Origin: Setophaga petechia
Taxonomy: Eukaryota > Chordata > Aves > Passeriformes > Parulidae
Length of the DNA: 64,000 bases
Direction: 5' to 3'
NCBI GenBank assembly: GCA_024362935.1
Contig: JANCRA010000018.1
Span: 1,116,001 to 1,180,000, forward strand
Under the pieces are notes generated by a model. That model saw only the letters and a list, made by a program, of their open reading frames with translations, did no database searches and had not been told where the DNA came from. Made by a program: the position numbers and the translations under genes. Below, piece by piece: positions 1 to 12,341 of the stretch (position 1 is its first letter; every line of letters starts with the position of its first letter).

Positions 1-166
1 GATAAACTCCTGGGATGTGGATAAACCCCCCTGTGCCCTGGGATCTGGGTAAACCCCTCTGTGCCCTGGGGTCTGGGTAAACTCCTGGGATGTGGATAAA
101 CCCCCCTGTGCCCTGGGATGTGGATAAACCCCCCTGTGCCCTGGGGTCTGGGTAAACTCCTGGGAT
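1..166. repeat. Minisatellite with 75-bp higher-order unit (partial)
   Basis: The DNA is built from 28-bp units of the form GATAAACCCCCCTGTGCCCT plus a GGGATSTG-like tail, with a shortened 19-bp version (GATAAACTCCTGGGATGTG) recurring in a fixed order. The order is 19, 28, 28, 19, 28, 28, 19, so the true period is 75 bp, seen twice and starting a third time. The array ends near base 166, where GGGATCAGC leads into unique DNA. It is cut by the left edge of the window, so its full length is unknown. I see no coding role; such arrays usually vary in length between individuals. Confidence 0.93.
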
Positions 167-169
167 CAG

Positions 170-2263
170 CTCCTCTGTGAGCAAGCAGGCTCCTGAAGCG
201 GCGCCAAGGCTGAGTAAGTACCACTGGCAAGTGGAGATGCCTCAGGGCACCTTGAGCTCACACACCCGATTTTTCCACTCTGTCAAAAATGATATGAGAA
301 GAGATTACATCATGGGAGCTGCCACCTCCCTTTGTCTTTTGTGCTGAGTCCCCCCAGCCTGGCTTGTGCAATCCCCTCACGTGCCTGGCGCATTTCCCAG
401 AGCTCACACCGAGCCTCATTAGGGAGGGACAATGCTGATTTGGGGTGATCTGCTCTGTGTCTCCATAAAACACATCCCTACCTCCCGATTCAGGTTGTAG
501 AGGAAATCTGTGACCAGCAGAGCGTGAATAAGATGAGGAGCTCTCACACATCTGATGTCTTCCTGCAGGTTGGGAGAGGCAGGAGGCAGCAAACATCTCC
601 CTGGATGTGATGTCTGTGGCAGTGCCAGACTGGAGCCATGCTGACAACCAGCTTGCAACACAGAAGGCGACCTCTTAATAAACACTAAACCCTTCTAACC
701 TGAAAGATTGCAGCCACTCTAATTACCAGAAATTAAATTGTTCGAGGAAGGTTTGAAAAAATGTAAGTGGCTGTGGGGCCAGAGAACAATGATATTTTTG
801 CCCTTTTTTTTTTCCTTCTGGCAGGATCTAATCCACTGGGTGGTATTACAGCACACGAGATTAGAGACAGAAATACATATACTTGCTAAAAATGGACCTC
901 ATTGAAAAGTGCTTGCAAGATTTTGTCATAAATAAAAATTAGATTTTTTTTCCCCTATGTCCTCTTGAAAGTGCCTGTGGCGTGTTCATTACCCAGAGAC
1001 TTTGTTTTATAGAACATTTTTGAAAGGGATATTTTAGTTCTTATATTTACACACAAATTGGTTTAATCACAAATTCATAGATATTTTAAGATATTTATGA
1101 GCACACTGGTAAATTATGATCTGTAAAGCTTTTAACTTGCTTTTTCCCCCCTCTTGGGCTCAAAAGAAATATTAGTTTGACAACACTAAAGGCATCAAGG
1201 ACAGTTGCATTAAAAATTACATGGTAATAACATTAATACATGAACCAGGACTGTCACTGCCACTGCAGAATATAAAAGAAACCATGTAATTATGCCCAAT
1301 GCAAAGGCAGTCCTGTTGCCCATGACAGTGGGAATTTCTTATGCTGGAGAAAGTGATAGATGCTGAATAGATAACACCAGTATCCAACAAGTACAAGTTC
1401 CACTTGGAACAAAATAAATAACAATAAAATCGATTGCATCGTGTCATATGCCTTTTGTTTCTGTGGGAATCAAGTTTTATTTCCCTCAGTAATTTTGTTT
1501 GCTGAAGGAATGGATTAGAGAATCACACTAGAGAGATCTTGTAATTCACAGCCTCGGCTCTTGTGCCCTCAAAGTCCTTTTTCAGAGACTTTTCTCCCTT
1601 AACCAGGCAGAAAGCACATCCTTGCATATCCCCACATCACCACATTTCATATTCTTGCTGCTGTACTTCAGAAACTCCTCTCGTGACAGAGAAGGTTATT
1701 CAGGTCTGGAAGGGTCTCTGTTGAGCTGGGGCAAACATATTTAGTTAAGTTCCTTTTTTTTTTATGGTATCATTTGGAAAACAGCCCAAACTGTTTGTCT
1801 GAACCTCGCTCATGCCCTGCAGCACACCAGGTTTGGAGGCAGCTGCCAGGCCAGCAAGATGTCAGAGCTGCTGACACCCCTGAGCTCATTCAAAATGAGG
1901 GGGCACAGGAAAACAGGGAAAAACCCCATCTAATCCCTCATCAGGAGCTGGAGATCAGGTTCTGAAACCTCCCCTCCTCTCTGCAGAAAATTTGTCACAG
2001 GTTAAAAATCCAGCAACTTCTAAATTTAAACTTCAAATTTGTCTGAGCATCTTTATCATTCATTAGAACTGCCTCAAAATCCCAGGGCATTTCCCCAAAT
2101 AAAGAGAGTTGTGTTGCAATGCTTGGAGCTGGCTTTAAAAGGCTGATGTCCTTTCCAAAAGGGAAGGGTGGTTGTGCAGATCCATACATGCACAGCCCAC
2201 AGCAGAATGTGATTTACAGTCTGAGAGGCATCACATAAATACTGTATAACATTTCAGTCCTGT
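170..2263. other. Unique AT-rich DNA, no gene recognised
   Basis: This stretch has only short open frames on both strands (at most about 130 codons, near 258-647 on the minus strand) with no recognisable domain, signal peptide or codon pattern. T-rich runs occur near 805 and 1750. I see no complete repeat element here. Confidence 0.6.
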
Positions 2264-2388
2264 CACACAATCCAGACTGGTTTGGGCAGGAAGGGACTTT
2301 AAAATTCATGGTGTCCCATGGCAGGGACACCTTTCACTATCCCAGGGTGCTCCAACCTGGCCTTGGACACTTCCAGGGATTATTATCC
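2264..2388 (-). mobile_element. CR1 LINE 3' end fragment
   Basis: Read on the plus strand it shows the reverse complement of the CR1 3' untranslated region: GACTGGTTTGGGCAGGAAGG, then a CCATGGCAGGGACACC block, then GCTCCAACCTGGCCTTGGAC and CACTTCCAGGGAT. It is a 5'-truncated copy, as most avian CR1 insertions are. The terminal 8-bp repeats are degraded, so it is an old copy. Confidence 0.88.
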
Positions 2389-2389
2389 T

Positions 2390-3490
2390 GAAAATATCAT
2401 CTCTATACGAAATGTTGCACATATTAATGTGAATTTTATGTAGATCAGCCCCAGAGAGGTTCATACAAATTGATCCAAGGAAAACACCAACTCAGCTATA
2501 AAGTATTTGTGTTTTAAACTCCTATAAAGCTGAAAACTGGAAGGGTTTCTGATTTGTGTCTAATTCTGACTGTGGATTGTACATTCTGCTCATGAGGACC
2601 AAAGGCTCCTGGCTGTGTCATCAGCTGCTTTAGGTGACTCCACCTACACCCATTGTTTAATTTTCCCTGGCTAAAAAACTGGGATCCATTCAATGTTCTA
2701 AGATAGGCAACCTCTGATATTAAACCCCCTTTTTGTGTCTGTTTTGATGGTTTTTTTTTTTAATTAAGTTCTCTATTTTTGTTACAACGGGCACTGAAAG
2801 CAAGAAAAACCTGTGACACATCATTTGGCCTTTCACATCACTTAATAAAGGAACGTGTTTGATATGAAGATAGGATCTACCCACATAATATCCCTTTGTA
2901 CAGTTTAAGAGTGACACATTTCAGAGGCTTCACTTTACCAGAAAAAAACAACCACATTTCATTGTTCACCTTGTGCTGATATGATCTGCAATCCATGAGA
3001 TGATGTGAAGGGAAGGCAGGGTCAGAAGAACTGTGGGACTTAAGCTGAGAAGAAAATAAAACCTTCAGTAAAAGTAAATAAATAAATCATTACTAAAGCA
3101 AAGCATGAAAAAATTGCACAGGAAAAAAAATACAATTAAGAAATTCAGTGGTTATCACTGTACATGAATAATGCAATAAATTCTCAGGAGATATAAAATT
3201 ATACAAAACAGTGGTTTGAAATTATTTTGAGAAGTTAATGCAAAGTAATTTTGGTTGGGATTGTTTAAAATGTTTCTACAAGATCCTATGATCAGATTTA
3301 GGTATCTGCAGATACAATTTGAATTTGCTTTGACATAAATACATTAAGGGACAATATATGGAAATTTACAATATAGAAAATTACAAATGTTCAGATACAG
3401 ACTGGGTTTCTAAGGAAAGATCAATGCTACTCACCTAGTGGTTTTTCCTTTTCATCTTTTTTTTTTTTCCTCTAAAAGAGCGAGTTTCTT
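2390..3490. other. Unique AT-rich DNA, no gene recognised
   Basis: The segment is A/T-rich with several homopolymer runs (for example T10 near 2752 and T12 near 3458). No open frame with recognisable content and no clear repeat was seen. Confidence 0.55.
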
Positions 3491-3690
3491 AGAAGGGAAA
3501 ATGAGATCAATCTAATCTATCTGGACTTCAGTAAAACACCTGATTAATGGCCAAGCTGGAAATTACTCGTTAAAGCAGTGTAGATGAGGATCAGCACAAA
3601 AAAATGAGGGTGGCCTGAGCCCATCTGAAAGAGACAGAGGAGTGGACTGATGAGTTCAGGCTGAATTTCCCCACGGCAGCATGGATTCAT
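3491..3690 (+). mobile_element. Old CR1 LINE fragment from the reverse transcriptase region
   Basis: The plus strand from about 3491 translates, in one short frame, to NLIYLDFSKTPD. This matches the YLDFSKAFD region of CR1 ORF2 that holds the first catalytic aspartate of the reverse transcriptase. Downstream DNA (GGAAATTACTCGTTAAA and on) resembles the next part of the same ORF but with indels and stops. It is an internal fragment with no 3' end nearby, so it is an old, broken copy. The downstream limit is approximate. Confidence 0.6.
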
Positions 3691-3699
3691 TCCTTTGGC

Positions 3700-5310
3700 A
3701 TTTTGATGCCTTACCCAGGGAATCTCTGCCCACCCACAGGATTCTTCCAGGTGAACACAGGGATGTGCAGAGCTGTTTAACCATGGAGAACTCCCAGAGA
3801 ATAAGAGCACATAAACTGTGATCAGGATCATATTCATCTTCCTCCTAAAATCACCTGTGAATGGGAAAAGGTGGGTGTTGGCCTTTTTATGACATTGTGG
3901 CACGTCACTCTGTGAGTAATGGCTGTGAATAAATATTGCACCCAGGGCATTTTAATCTCCTTTCCATCTGAAGTTCTGTGCTAACAGATTTATATTCCCC
4001 ACCCAGGCAGGCTCAGCAAATGACAAACCCTGGTGTTCAATTGTATTAAATGATAATTAGTCAGTCTACTTTGGATCTGATGGTTAATAGATCATGTCAA
4101 AGGCTTCCTTATGAAGAAGATTGAGTTGGAGTTTCATCTACAGCATTAACATAATGCATTAGGATAATGGGTCCCAATCCCACACCTGAAGCTTCAAGGA
4201 GGTTTGGATATGGAAATCAACCTAAATCCAAGATTTCGACCTCAAGTGTCTCACTGTGCAATATGCCAAACCAGGATCTATGTATTTTTCTCCCCCTGGA
4301 CTTGGGATAAATTGAGATTTTACATTAATAGTGAATTAGATTATCTGAGCTGAGCATGACAAGGCAGGGCTTCCAAGATTTAACCGGGAATAATGTGGGG
4401 AGGAGAGAATCCCAAGAAAGAAATCTGACGAGTGACTCAGGTGACTCCATCCATGTGAATTCCCAGCTCTGTAAGGGGGATGGAGCTTCTGCTTAGCTCC
4501 ATTCTGCCATCCCAGAGGAGCAGCAGACTCCTGAATGCTTCAGCCAAACTTGCCAGCCCAGACAGATGTTCCAGACAAATGATGGAATCTAAACCCACTC
4601 TTGAGCGTGTCTTCATTCAGACACAGATTCTCCTGAGCTGGGAGTCTTTGTGGCAACAGGTCACATGGAAGCTTTGAGGGCACCAGCAGCCTGGTTCCCA
4701 CCTTGTTTAGGGCACCCACAGGGACCTGAGGCCGGTGAACAGAGCCAGCTTTGGAGGGGCAGCAAAGCCACCAGTGCTGGAGCGAAATTCGCCTTCCCTT
4801 CCCTCCAGTCCCACATTCCCCTCACACATGGGCCAAGAACCTGCCTGATGTACAACAGCAACGTGTGCAGCATCCACAAAAGAGCAGCAGCCATCAGAGC
4901 ATCCTGCTGGGATGTTTTTGGGGAGAGCTGACCCTCAGGGGGGTTTTGCTGACTGTATCCATGGGCAGGGTGGTCACGATCAATCATCACTGCTGATAAC
5001 GATCACACTGAGCACACAGTCATTAACACCATTAATGGATGGATCTCCAGGGAAAGGGAATTTTGTGCTGCCCTTCAGCTTCCTGGGAGACAGCTGTTGG
5101 AAGAGACAGTCACACATTGGACTCCCCCTCTCCAATCCTCAGTCACCTGTTTCTCTTGAGCTGCACCTTTGTACATGGAATATCCACCAGGAATATTGCT
5201 GTGCTCCTGCCACGTGCTGGGGCTGGGCTGAACAACTCTCCTCCTACCAGACCTGGGTATCTCCAAATGGACCAAAATGTTCCCTTTGATTAAAAACTAA
5301 TTAATATCAA
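3700..5310. other. Unique DNA, no gene recognised
   Basis: Several overlapping frames of 80-125 codons lie between 4480 and 5290 on both strands. They overlap one another, start at arbitrary ATGs and show no domain, so I read them as chance frames in a more GC-rich stretch. No repeat element was recognised. Confidence 0.55.
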
Positions 5311-5315
5311 CCCTT

Positions 5316-5380
5316 CTCTGGAAGTGTTCATGAGGTTGGATGGGACATGGAGTAACCTGGCCTAGTGGAAGGTGTCCTTG
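5316..5380 (+). mobile_element. Short CR1 LINE fragment
   Basis: TCTGGAAGTGTTCATGAGGT followed by TGGATGGGACATGG, then CCTGGCCTAGTGGAAGGTGT, reads in order as the CR1 3' untranslated region in the sense direction. Both ends are lost. It is a small old remnant. Confidence 0.75.
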
Positions 5381-5399
5381 ACTCAGCCACCCAAGTCTC

Positions 5400-7121
5400 C
5401 TGCCCTACACACCTTCAAAATATGCTAAAAAATCATTTTTACTTTTATTTTTACTAGTAGATAAAACATACTCAACGCAAGTATTAAAAAAAATTCATAA
5501 TAAATTCTAATGTGATTTTTACTCCAGTAAAGCAAATGTAGAATATAATATAGCATTATAGCACAAGATATTTTTCTTCCAAATAGTATTCTAAAGTGAC
5601 TTCAAGATTAGAATACTGTAATCACCAAATTAAATAGCTTATAATGGAAGCGATGAAATACAATATTAAGAGGCTCAGACAAGTGAGAAAAGCTGCTTTC
5701 CAATGAGATTTTAAAAGATACAGCAAGTCACTGAGGCAGAGAGACTCAGAGAGGCTGTTCCAGATGGCAGGACCTCTAGAGGAACGGGGGTTTGCACCAA
5801 AGGCACTTTTGTGGGACAGAAAAATGAAGAAATGGTTGTCAAAGTTGTCGAGAGAGGGGACAAGTCAATAGGGGATGAAAAAATAGGTTAGAAATGACAA
5901 TAATGGCCATTACATGACTGACTGGAGCAGATCACAGGTACAAAAGGATTTGAGTTGAGAAGAAAGAATTAGAGTGAAAAAATAAATGTGAGGAGTGACA
6001 GTAACATCATTGAATGAGTTGTACAGCCAAGAGAAAGTGGATTGGGAAAAGAGAATGATCCCTTTGTGTTAGTGCTTGAGCCCAAGGTGGAAGAGATCTG
6101 TTAACAGAACTGAAGATCCTCTCTAGAGAAATGGACCTGCAGGGTTTCTCAAGTCACATTTCTTGAAGATTAACATGTTTAAGGAATTCCAAAGTGATCT
6201 GCACCTTCCCCACCACTGGGTGATGAGCATTCCTAAACCTACAAACACTGCAAGGAGCAACGACACCAAACCAGCAGAATTTCTCATAACATGAAGGAAT
6301 TTTGTCATTTCAGCACTTTGTTCCAAGCATTCCACGCCATCCTCTGGGCTCTGTGCCTGGAGTGTGGCTGCCCCCACAGGGCAGAGCCCTTGGAGGGGTT
6401 CCCTGTGTGATGAGCTCTGGAAACAGCCCCCAAGGAGGATCCACACAAACCATCAGCCCTGGAAACGTTTCTACTGTGCCAGAGAATTGTTCTGGAGATC
6501 CAAGGAGGATTATTCAGCAAGTTCCTTTGCAATCCCAACGCTCATGAGCTCAAACAGGTCTCTCAAAGGTCTCCTTGGTGCTCAGGAGAATTGTCACTGC
6601 AGACAGCTCTGACTGAGCATTGGCACCAGCTGAATTTCTGGCACTCCATGTCCCAGGTAGCCATCATTCCGTGGGATTAATCCTCTAAATTTATCCACAA
6701 TTTATCTAGTGTTTTCTGAATGTTTCTTTTCAGAACAATATCATTATTTAAGAGAAATGATGCTGTTACAGAACAATAAAAAAAAAATCCACGCTGACAT
6801 TTCTATAGAAATATTTATACAGCAGGTATAGACTCTTTGAGAATGCTCCTCCACTGCAGAGACGCTCCTTGTAAACACAAAATACGTTTTGAGAAATAAA
6901 CAATAGGAATACTGAAAACTGAATTACAGAAAGAATGGGATGGATTTGCTCAGCTGGAGCTGTTAGCTCACAGAGAAAGAGCAGGATGAGTTCCTGCCAT
7001 GAACTTTGCATACAGAATTTTAAAAAGTGCATTTGAGGGGTCATGAGGAGCATTTACTGAGATCCAACCTTGGTAAAAAATGAAGGGAAATTTACTTTAT
7101 TTAAACCAGATACTATTGTGG
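5400..7121. other. Unique DNA, possible unidentified old repeat at 5680-6060
   Basis: The part from 5680 to 6060 is purine-rich and has the phrasing of an old interspersed repeat (a GAGGCTGTTCCAGATGGCAGG block followed by GCACCAAAGGCA), but I could not match it to a family. Overlapping frames of 77-107 codons between 6120 and 6610 look like chance. No gene was recognised. Confidence 0.4.
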
Positions 7122-7125
7122 TTAC

Positions 7126-7174
<49 letters not shown>
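7122..7174. repeat. (ATT)n microsatellite
   Basis: About 17 units of TAT/ATT run without a visible interruption. In one frame it gives a leucine run and in others it gives stops. This is a simple repeat and is likely length-polymorphic. Confidence 0.97.
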
Positions 7175-7179
7175 TTCAT

Positions 7180-8364
7180 TTGGGAATCAAAAGCTGTGTG
7201 TTCCTTACCATGCACTGTCTTTCCTCAGTAGGAATCTCCACAGATCAAGCAACTGCCACAGTCTGGGCTTAGTGAAGAAGGGAATTGATGTTTTATCAGC
7301 CTTGATCTGGTAAAAAGTTACAAAGAGGAGTAAAGAACCTCATACAAGCAGAGTTATTGATTTCATTTGCTTTGTACTGAATCGATTCCAAGGCAATTTA
7401 TTCTCACAGAGTCCATCTTTTAAAGCATTGGAAATAGTCTTCATCATTGTTAAGGTGAAAAGTATATCAGCATCAAAAAATGGAGTATCTTCAGAAATTA
7501 AATGTAAATACAGAAGGTAAATCTGCTGTAATGTTGTGGTTGATGAACTTACCATTCTTATTCTTAGGAATACACAGCTCTGGGTGCATTATGGACTGAG
7601 ATCTTCAGCAAAGAAAACCTCTGAAGATATTTTTTCAATGTTCCATCTGAAAACTTAATTATTATTAAATGATAAGCAAATAGATTTGTAAATTCATTCA
7701 ATTTATAGGGAGCATTATCAAATTAAATGCTAATTACTTCTATCAACAAACTGACAAAAGTGTCATTTTGTTATTTGGAGGTTGAAATAGTTGAAGTACC
7801 TACTTCTTTGGAACAAAATTTCCCTGCTTTAGAAATGCAGCCTCCCTGCAGCTGAGCTAACCCTACACACAAACCATGTCCAGCAGGCTTCACCAGAAAT
7901 AATTTCACAAACTCTCCACACTCCACAGCTCTGCAGATCCTGGTGGGCTGAGGAGTGTTGGGGAAATTTCAAAAACCAGGAATAACCAAATGTCCCAGCA
8001 ACCTCCTCGTGTACATCTCAGCAAGAAATTCTGAATGCACATCTGGGGAGATGAGGAATTCTCTTGTTTAAGAGAGCCCCAGACAGCCTAAAAAGGGAGA
8101 TTAATGGCATAGCTCAGCTAGAGCAGCACAAGTCCAAACTGCCTTCACTGCTCTGTCTAAAGGCTGCATTGTGAGTGAATAAAACCTGGGAAACCTTCAC
8201 ATCACTGCTGCAAAGTTGGTTTGCTGCACTCCACAGCCCTGCACCAGCTCTGCCAGCCTTTTCCTGATGGTTTTACACAACAGAAGAGAAACAATGATTA
8301 AAACCATAAAAACCACAAAACCAGTGTTCAAGAGGGCTCCAAGGGAGCTGGAAGGGAATTCCTA
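7180..8364. other. Unique AT-rich DNA
   Basis: No gene or repeat was recognised. Bases 7620-7790 are homeobox-site-like (repeated TTAATTA, AAATTAAATGCTAATTA) and could be a conserved non-coding element. That can only be judged by alignment to other birds. Confidence 0.4.
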
Positions 8365-8678
8365 CAAGGACAAGGAATGATGGAACACAGGGAATGGCTT
8401 CAACATGAAAGAGGGAATATTTTGTATTAGATATAATATGAATATATTTCCTACTGGCAAGGTTAAGAGATATTGGGAAAGAATTCCTCCATGTGAGGAT
8501 GGGGAGGCCCTGGAATAGAATTCCCAGAGAATGTTCCTGGATCCCTGGAAGTGCCCAAGGCCAGGTTTAACAAGACTTGAAGCACCTGGGACAGTGGAAG
8601 GTGTTCCTACCATGGCATGGGTAGAATGGGATTAACCTTTAGGGTCCCACCCAACCCAAACCATTCTGTCAATCTGTG
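8365..8678 (+). mobile_element. CR1 LINE 3' fragment with terminal 8-bp repeats
   Basis: The copy begins with a degraded GGGAATGGCTTCAACATGAA block and continues through GAATTCCTCCATGTGAGGAT, CCCTGGAAGTGCCCAAGGCC and CCACCCAACCCAAACCATTC. It ends with two degenerate 8-bp units, ATTCTGTC and AATCTGTG, the CR1 3' terminus. The 3' end is therefore intact and the 5' end truncated. Confidence 0.92.
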
Positions 8679-8679
8679 C

Positions 8680-9404
8680 TTATTTGTATTTTCCATAAAT
8701 AAGGGAAAAAGGGGTGAAACACACTGCAGAAACACTGCAAAACAATGTAGAGATAAAGAAAAAGATTCCTCTGTATTTAACTGCAATGAGCTTACTGTAA
8801 ATCAAAAGCTTAAAAGTTTTAAAGTTGTAATTGGATCAGCAGGGCTCTGACAGCTCTCTGGTTTTATGGCAGTGTGGATCTAAAAGAATGGCTTTTCCTC
8901 AAAAAGAGGCTCACGAGAGACAAGCAGTAAAAAAGATCCAGCCTGGGATATATTTTCAAAGGAATTTCAAATAGACTATCAATCTCTTAATGCTCCTTTT
9001 GTGTTATGAGCAAACAGAGCTTTGGTTTAAACTTCAGAACGCGACCTACCCTACTTTGCCAAGTTTTCCTCAGTGCACCTAAAACCCCATTATTTGACAG
9101 ATGACAAGGACTTACCTGATTGTCTGCAGTGTTTGATTTACACTCTGGACAAGCACAGTCCATTAAATTAGGGGAATGCAGCCAAAGGGAGTGAGGAGGT
9201 TTCCAGAGCCGCAGAGGAGGGAGTCAAAAATAAATAGTGAGGTTTTCACCTCTGCAGCCCAGGCACCCAGCTCGCTGTTATCAAGACTGTTATCTTGCAA
9301 AGATAATTGTTGCAGCTCAAAATAAAGTTAGAGGCATGTGGCAACCCCAGTTAGTAATTAAGATTCCGTGGAGAGCAGCGTGCTGAAATTCATAGCAAAT
9401 GCTT
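8680..9404. other. Unique DNA with a GATA-motif-rich stretch
   Basis: No gene was recognised. Around 9280-9320, TTATCAAGACTGTTATCTTG followed by CAAAGATAATTG packs several GATA-type motifs (TTATC/GATAA) into about 40 bp. This could be a regulatory element, but motif density alone is weak evidence. Confidence 0.3.
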
Positions 9405-9475
9405 ATAACCCTGTCCCTAAAATCCATTTATCTAAGTTCCACTGACTTTCACTGGGACTTAGATATCTAAGCCAG
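9405..9475. repeat. Relic of an ancient amniote palindromic repeat
   Basis: The core reads ATCTAAGTTCCACTGAC, then TTTCAC, then TGGGACTTAGATATC: an imperfect palindrome around GACTTTCACTGGGACTTAG. From memory it resembles the palindromic element with a CCATTGACTTTCAATGGGAC core that is frequent in turtle and crocodilian genomes. A diverged copy in a bird would be an old shared insertion. I cannot name the family with confidence. Confidence 0.45.
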
Positions 9476-9479
9476 TGAG

Positions 9480-9942
9480 ATGCTTTAGAATAGCAAATCC
9501 AGAAGGAGCTGCAGATAAAACCCTGGGCATCTTCAATGCAGAAAGTTCTGCCTTTCCATTCCTGAGATACAAAAATGCCATAAAATGCCTGCCCTGAATA
9601 ACAGCACGAGCCCAAAGCTCTGCTGAGAGATTCTAAACAAAGGGTCAGGTCTTGGGGCACAGCTTTGTGAAGCCTCCTCTTTAAGGGCTGGGGACATTTG
9701 TAGCCTTTATTATCAACAAAAATGGCAAGAGCAAGTGGGGTTTTTCTCTACCTGAGAGCTCCAGGTAAATCCCATCCCTCCCATCAGCATTCCAGGCACG
9801 CAGAGGGCACAGGGAAGGGAAGGCCACCTGTCAAGCGGAAAGAGAACAAGTGCTGTTAGGGAGGATTTTACAAAGTGACAATGGCTGGAGCAGCAACAGG
9901 GACACTGTATATGCTTAAAATACAGGCAGGAGAACAGCCTTG

Positions 9943-9944
<2 letters not shown>
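9480..9944. other. Unique DNA, no gene recognised
   Basis: Short frames only, none with recognisable content. No repeat was recognised before the poly-A run that follows. Confidence 0.5.

Positions 9945-10029
<85 letters not shown>
9945..10029. repeat. Compound A32-(TA)26 microsatellite
   Basis: An uninterrupted run of about 32 A is followed directly by about 26 TA units. Long A tracts that seed dinucleotide repeats often mark the tail of a retrotransposed sequence, but I found no retrocopy upstream. The exact lengths should be treated as assembly-dependent. Confidence 0.96.
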
Positions 10030-10033
<4 letters not shown>

Positions 10034-12341
10034 CCCTCACAGAGGAAATTACATTAGGGAGATCAAGGACCAAGTTGTATTTTCAATTTGTACAAAACCT
10101 ATAGGGCAAATGCATTAAGTGTTTGACAGCCCAATAGAGCTTTGAACTTAGCTCGATCTCATCATTTATAGTATTATTTTATTACTAGTTTGTAATTAAA
10201 CTTTTAGCAAAAGCCATTCTATAGCACCAATACAGGCCAAGGAAAATGTTTGGGTGTCAACCTTGCACCCACATTGCTGGATATAGGCTAAGAACTATAA
10301 ATATTGAACAGCCAGAAAACATAATATATCTTCCAAGGGGAAAAATATCATGGCTTGAAATATATATAATTAAAAGAGAAATAAAATGGGTAGGTGTGAC
10401 ATGTGTAATCTGAATCCAGATTATCCAATCAGAAAAAAAAAAGCAGGAAATAATCTAGTGAGATATGAAAACATCTATTAAATTATGTCTTTGCTCTGAC
10501 CCTCAGAGCTTCCCAAATTTTTGGCACATCTTATGGATAAATGGCTGCCTAAGAGCCCCAGTGTGAAATTGACATCAGCACAGCCCCACAAAACCATTAA
10601 ACCCAACCCAAATTTCAGAATTAATGGATGTGTTTTTAACACTGAAATATTTCTCCAATAAAAATATTCTCCAATCAAAGCTCCTCCAAGAACATTCCAG
10701 TGTTCCACATTTGAATTACCAAATTTAGGGAAGATTACCCTCAGATCTGGAGTAAATTCCAAAACCTTCCTTTTAAAAAAGCCACTTCTCTCAAATGGAA
10801 GCCTTTTCCAGCAGGAGCAGTGATTTATATTCATGGCATGAACCTGCAGCAATATGACAATCATTCCAAAGTTTACATTACAGATGCAGAACTGGAGATC
10901 AAATGCCTGCAGCATCCCTTCCACAGGCTCCAGGTTATCATCCCAGGTGCATTTGTGGAGAAAAACAGAGTCAACAACAACCTCAGAAAAGAAAGCAGGT
11001 GTATGTTGTTATGTATTTATAATTGTGATAATTCTCATTCCTTCCAGGGCATTGAAAATAAACTTTCTAGATATTTTTTGTTGCTGTTGTCGTTGAATAA
11101 TTTTTACATTTTCTCTGTAGACAATAGGTTTACTTAAAATCTTTTCTTTCCCTTCAATGAGCACACTAATTAAGATGAATTAAGATTGATCAATGGATAG
11201 ATAACTATTATGTTTGAAGAAATACACATATTTTTGGCAAAATCCTACCAGGCACGTACAGGAAAAGGATCAAGGTGACACAGGCTGGTTGGTGCTCAAA
11301 CAAGGATTATTATATTCATTTATTTTGTTATTGGAGATCACACACTGCACCTATTGTTCTAATCCATTATAAAATGGGAAAAATACCCAAATAAAGGAAA
11401 CACCAACCTCTGTTAAATGGGTGCAGCCATTATTGCTAGGATTGAGGTTTTTTCTGTTTTTGTTCTGAGCTGTTTCACTCTTCCTTTCAATAAATATGTT
11501 GCTTTTTTCAGTCTCAAATACCAATGACTGCAACTGTTGGTAAAGGTTCATTTTATGATAATTGCTGATTCTTGAGTTAAAAAATATTAGAATCACATGA
11601 AACATAACCCCTGCAGTATGAATTTGAATAAAGGGAATATTTCCCAGTAAATTCCACTGAATCCTTCAACTTGTGGACTTTTTTAAATTAAGTGCCACCA
11701 CTTCTTTGTACAACAGGTCATATCACTGGGGATGAAGCCTTTGTGCTTTTTTAATTAATTCCCTCATTTATCTTGATGATCTCCTAGATTTACTGAAGCA
11801 ATCTACAAGAGTGTTATTTTAATAAAATTGCTGTCACCATTTCTCTGCCTGGAGTTTCTGAGAATATTGAACAACCTACTGAGGATTTACAAGTTTAAAA
11901 CAAATTGGCCACTGTTCCAGAATGCTGACATTCACCAACCAGATGCATTTCCTAATCCAAAATTTATCATGTTTGTGATAGCTGAATATTTCACCATATT
12001 TATCCTAGAAAACATGTTATAGGTATTTTAAAAATTTATATATATATTAAGTATATATATTTTTATGTATAATTTGGTTATAGTCATAGGCTGTAGAATT
12101 GACTCTAAATATCTCACTTTGTTTACTAATTATGCAGCATTTTACAGCCCCTTCACATTACTAACTTATTTAATTAAGTAGGTTTTGATGATTTCTTTAT
12201 TTCCCTGCAATGAAAGCTGTAGATCTTCCAGACTGACACAAATTTCCTCCCTTAGGGGAGAGTTGCCCCATTTTACCCCTGCTGAAGCTCTGGCCAGTGG
12301 ATTCCAGCAGTGCTGTGCAATTCCAGTCCAGACAAACCCCT
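10030..12341. other. Unique AT-rich DNA, no gene recognised
   Basis: The largest open frame is about 148 codons on the minus strand (10478-10924) and shows no domain or plausible start context. Bases 12025-12070 are a short TA-rich stretch. No interspersed repeat was recognised. Confidence 0.5.

Noticed and set aside
5680..6060. Possible ancient interspersed repeat
   Set aside because: The phrasing looks repeat-like, but I could not match it to a family, so it is not called.
9875..10057. Open frame with a lysine run and Ile-Tyr repeats
   Set aside because: It is only the translation of the A32-(TA)26 microsatellite.
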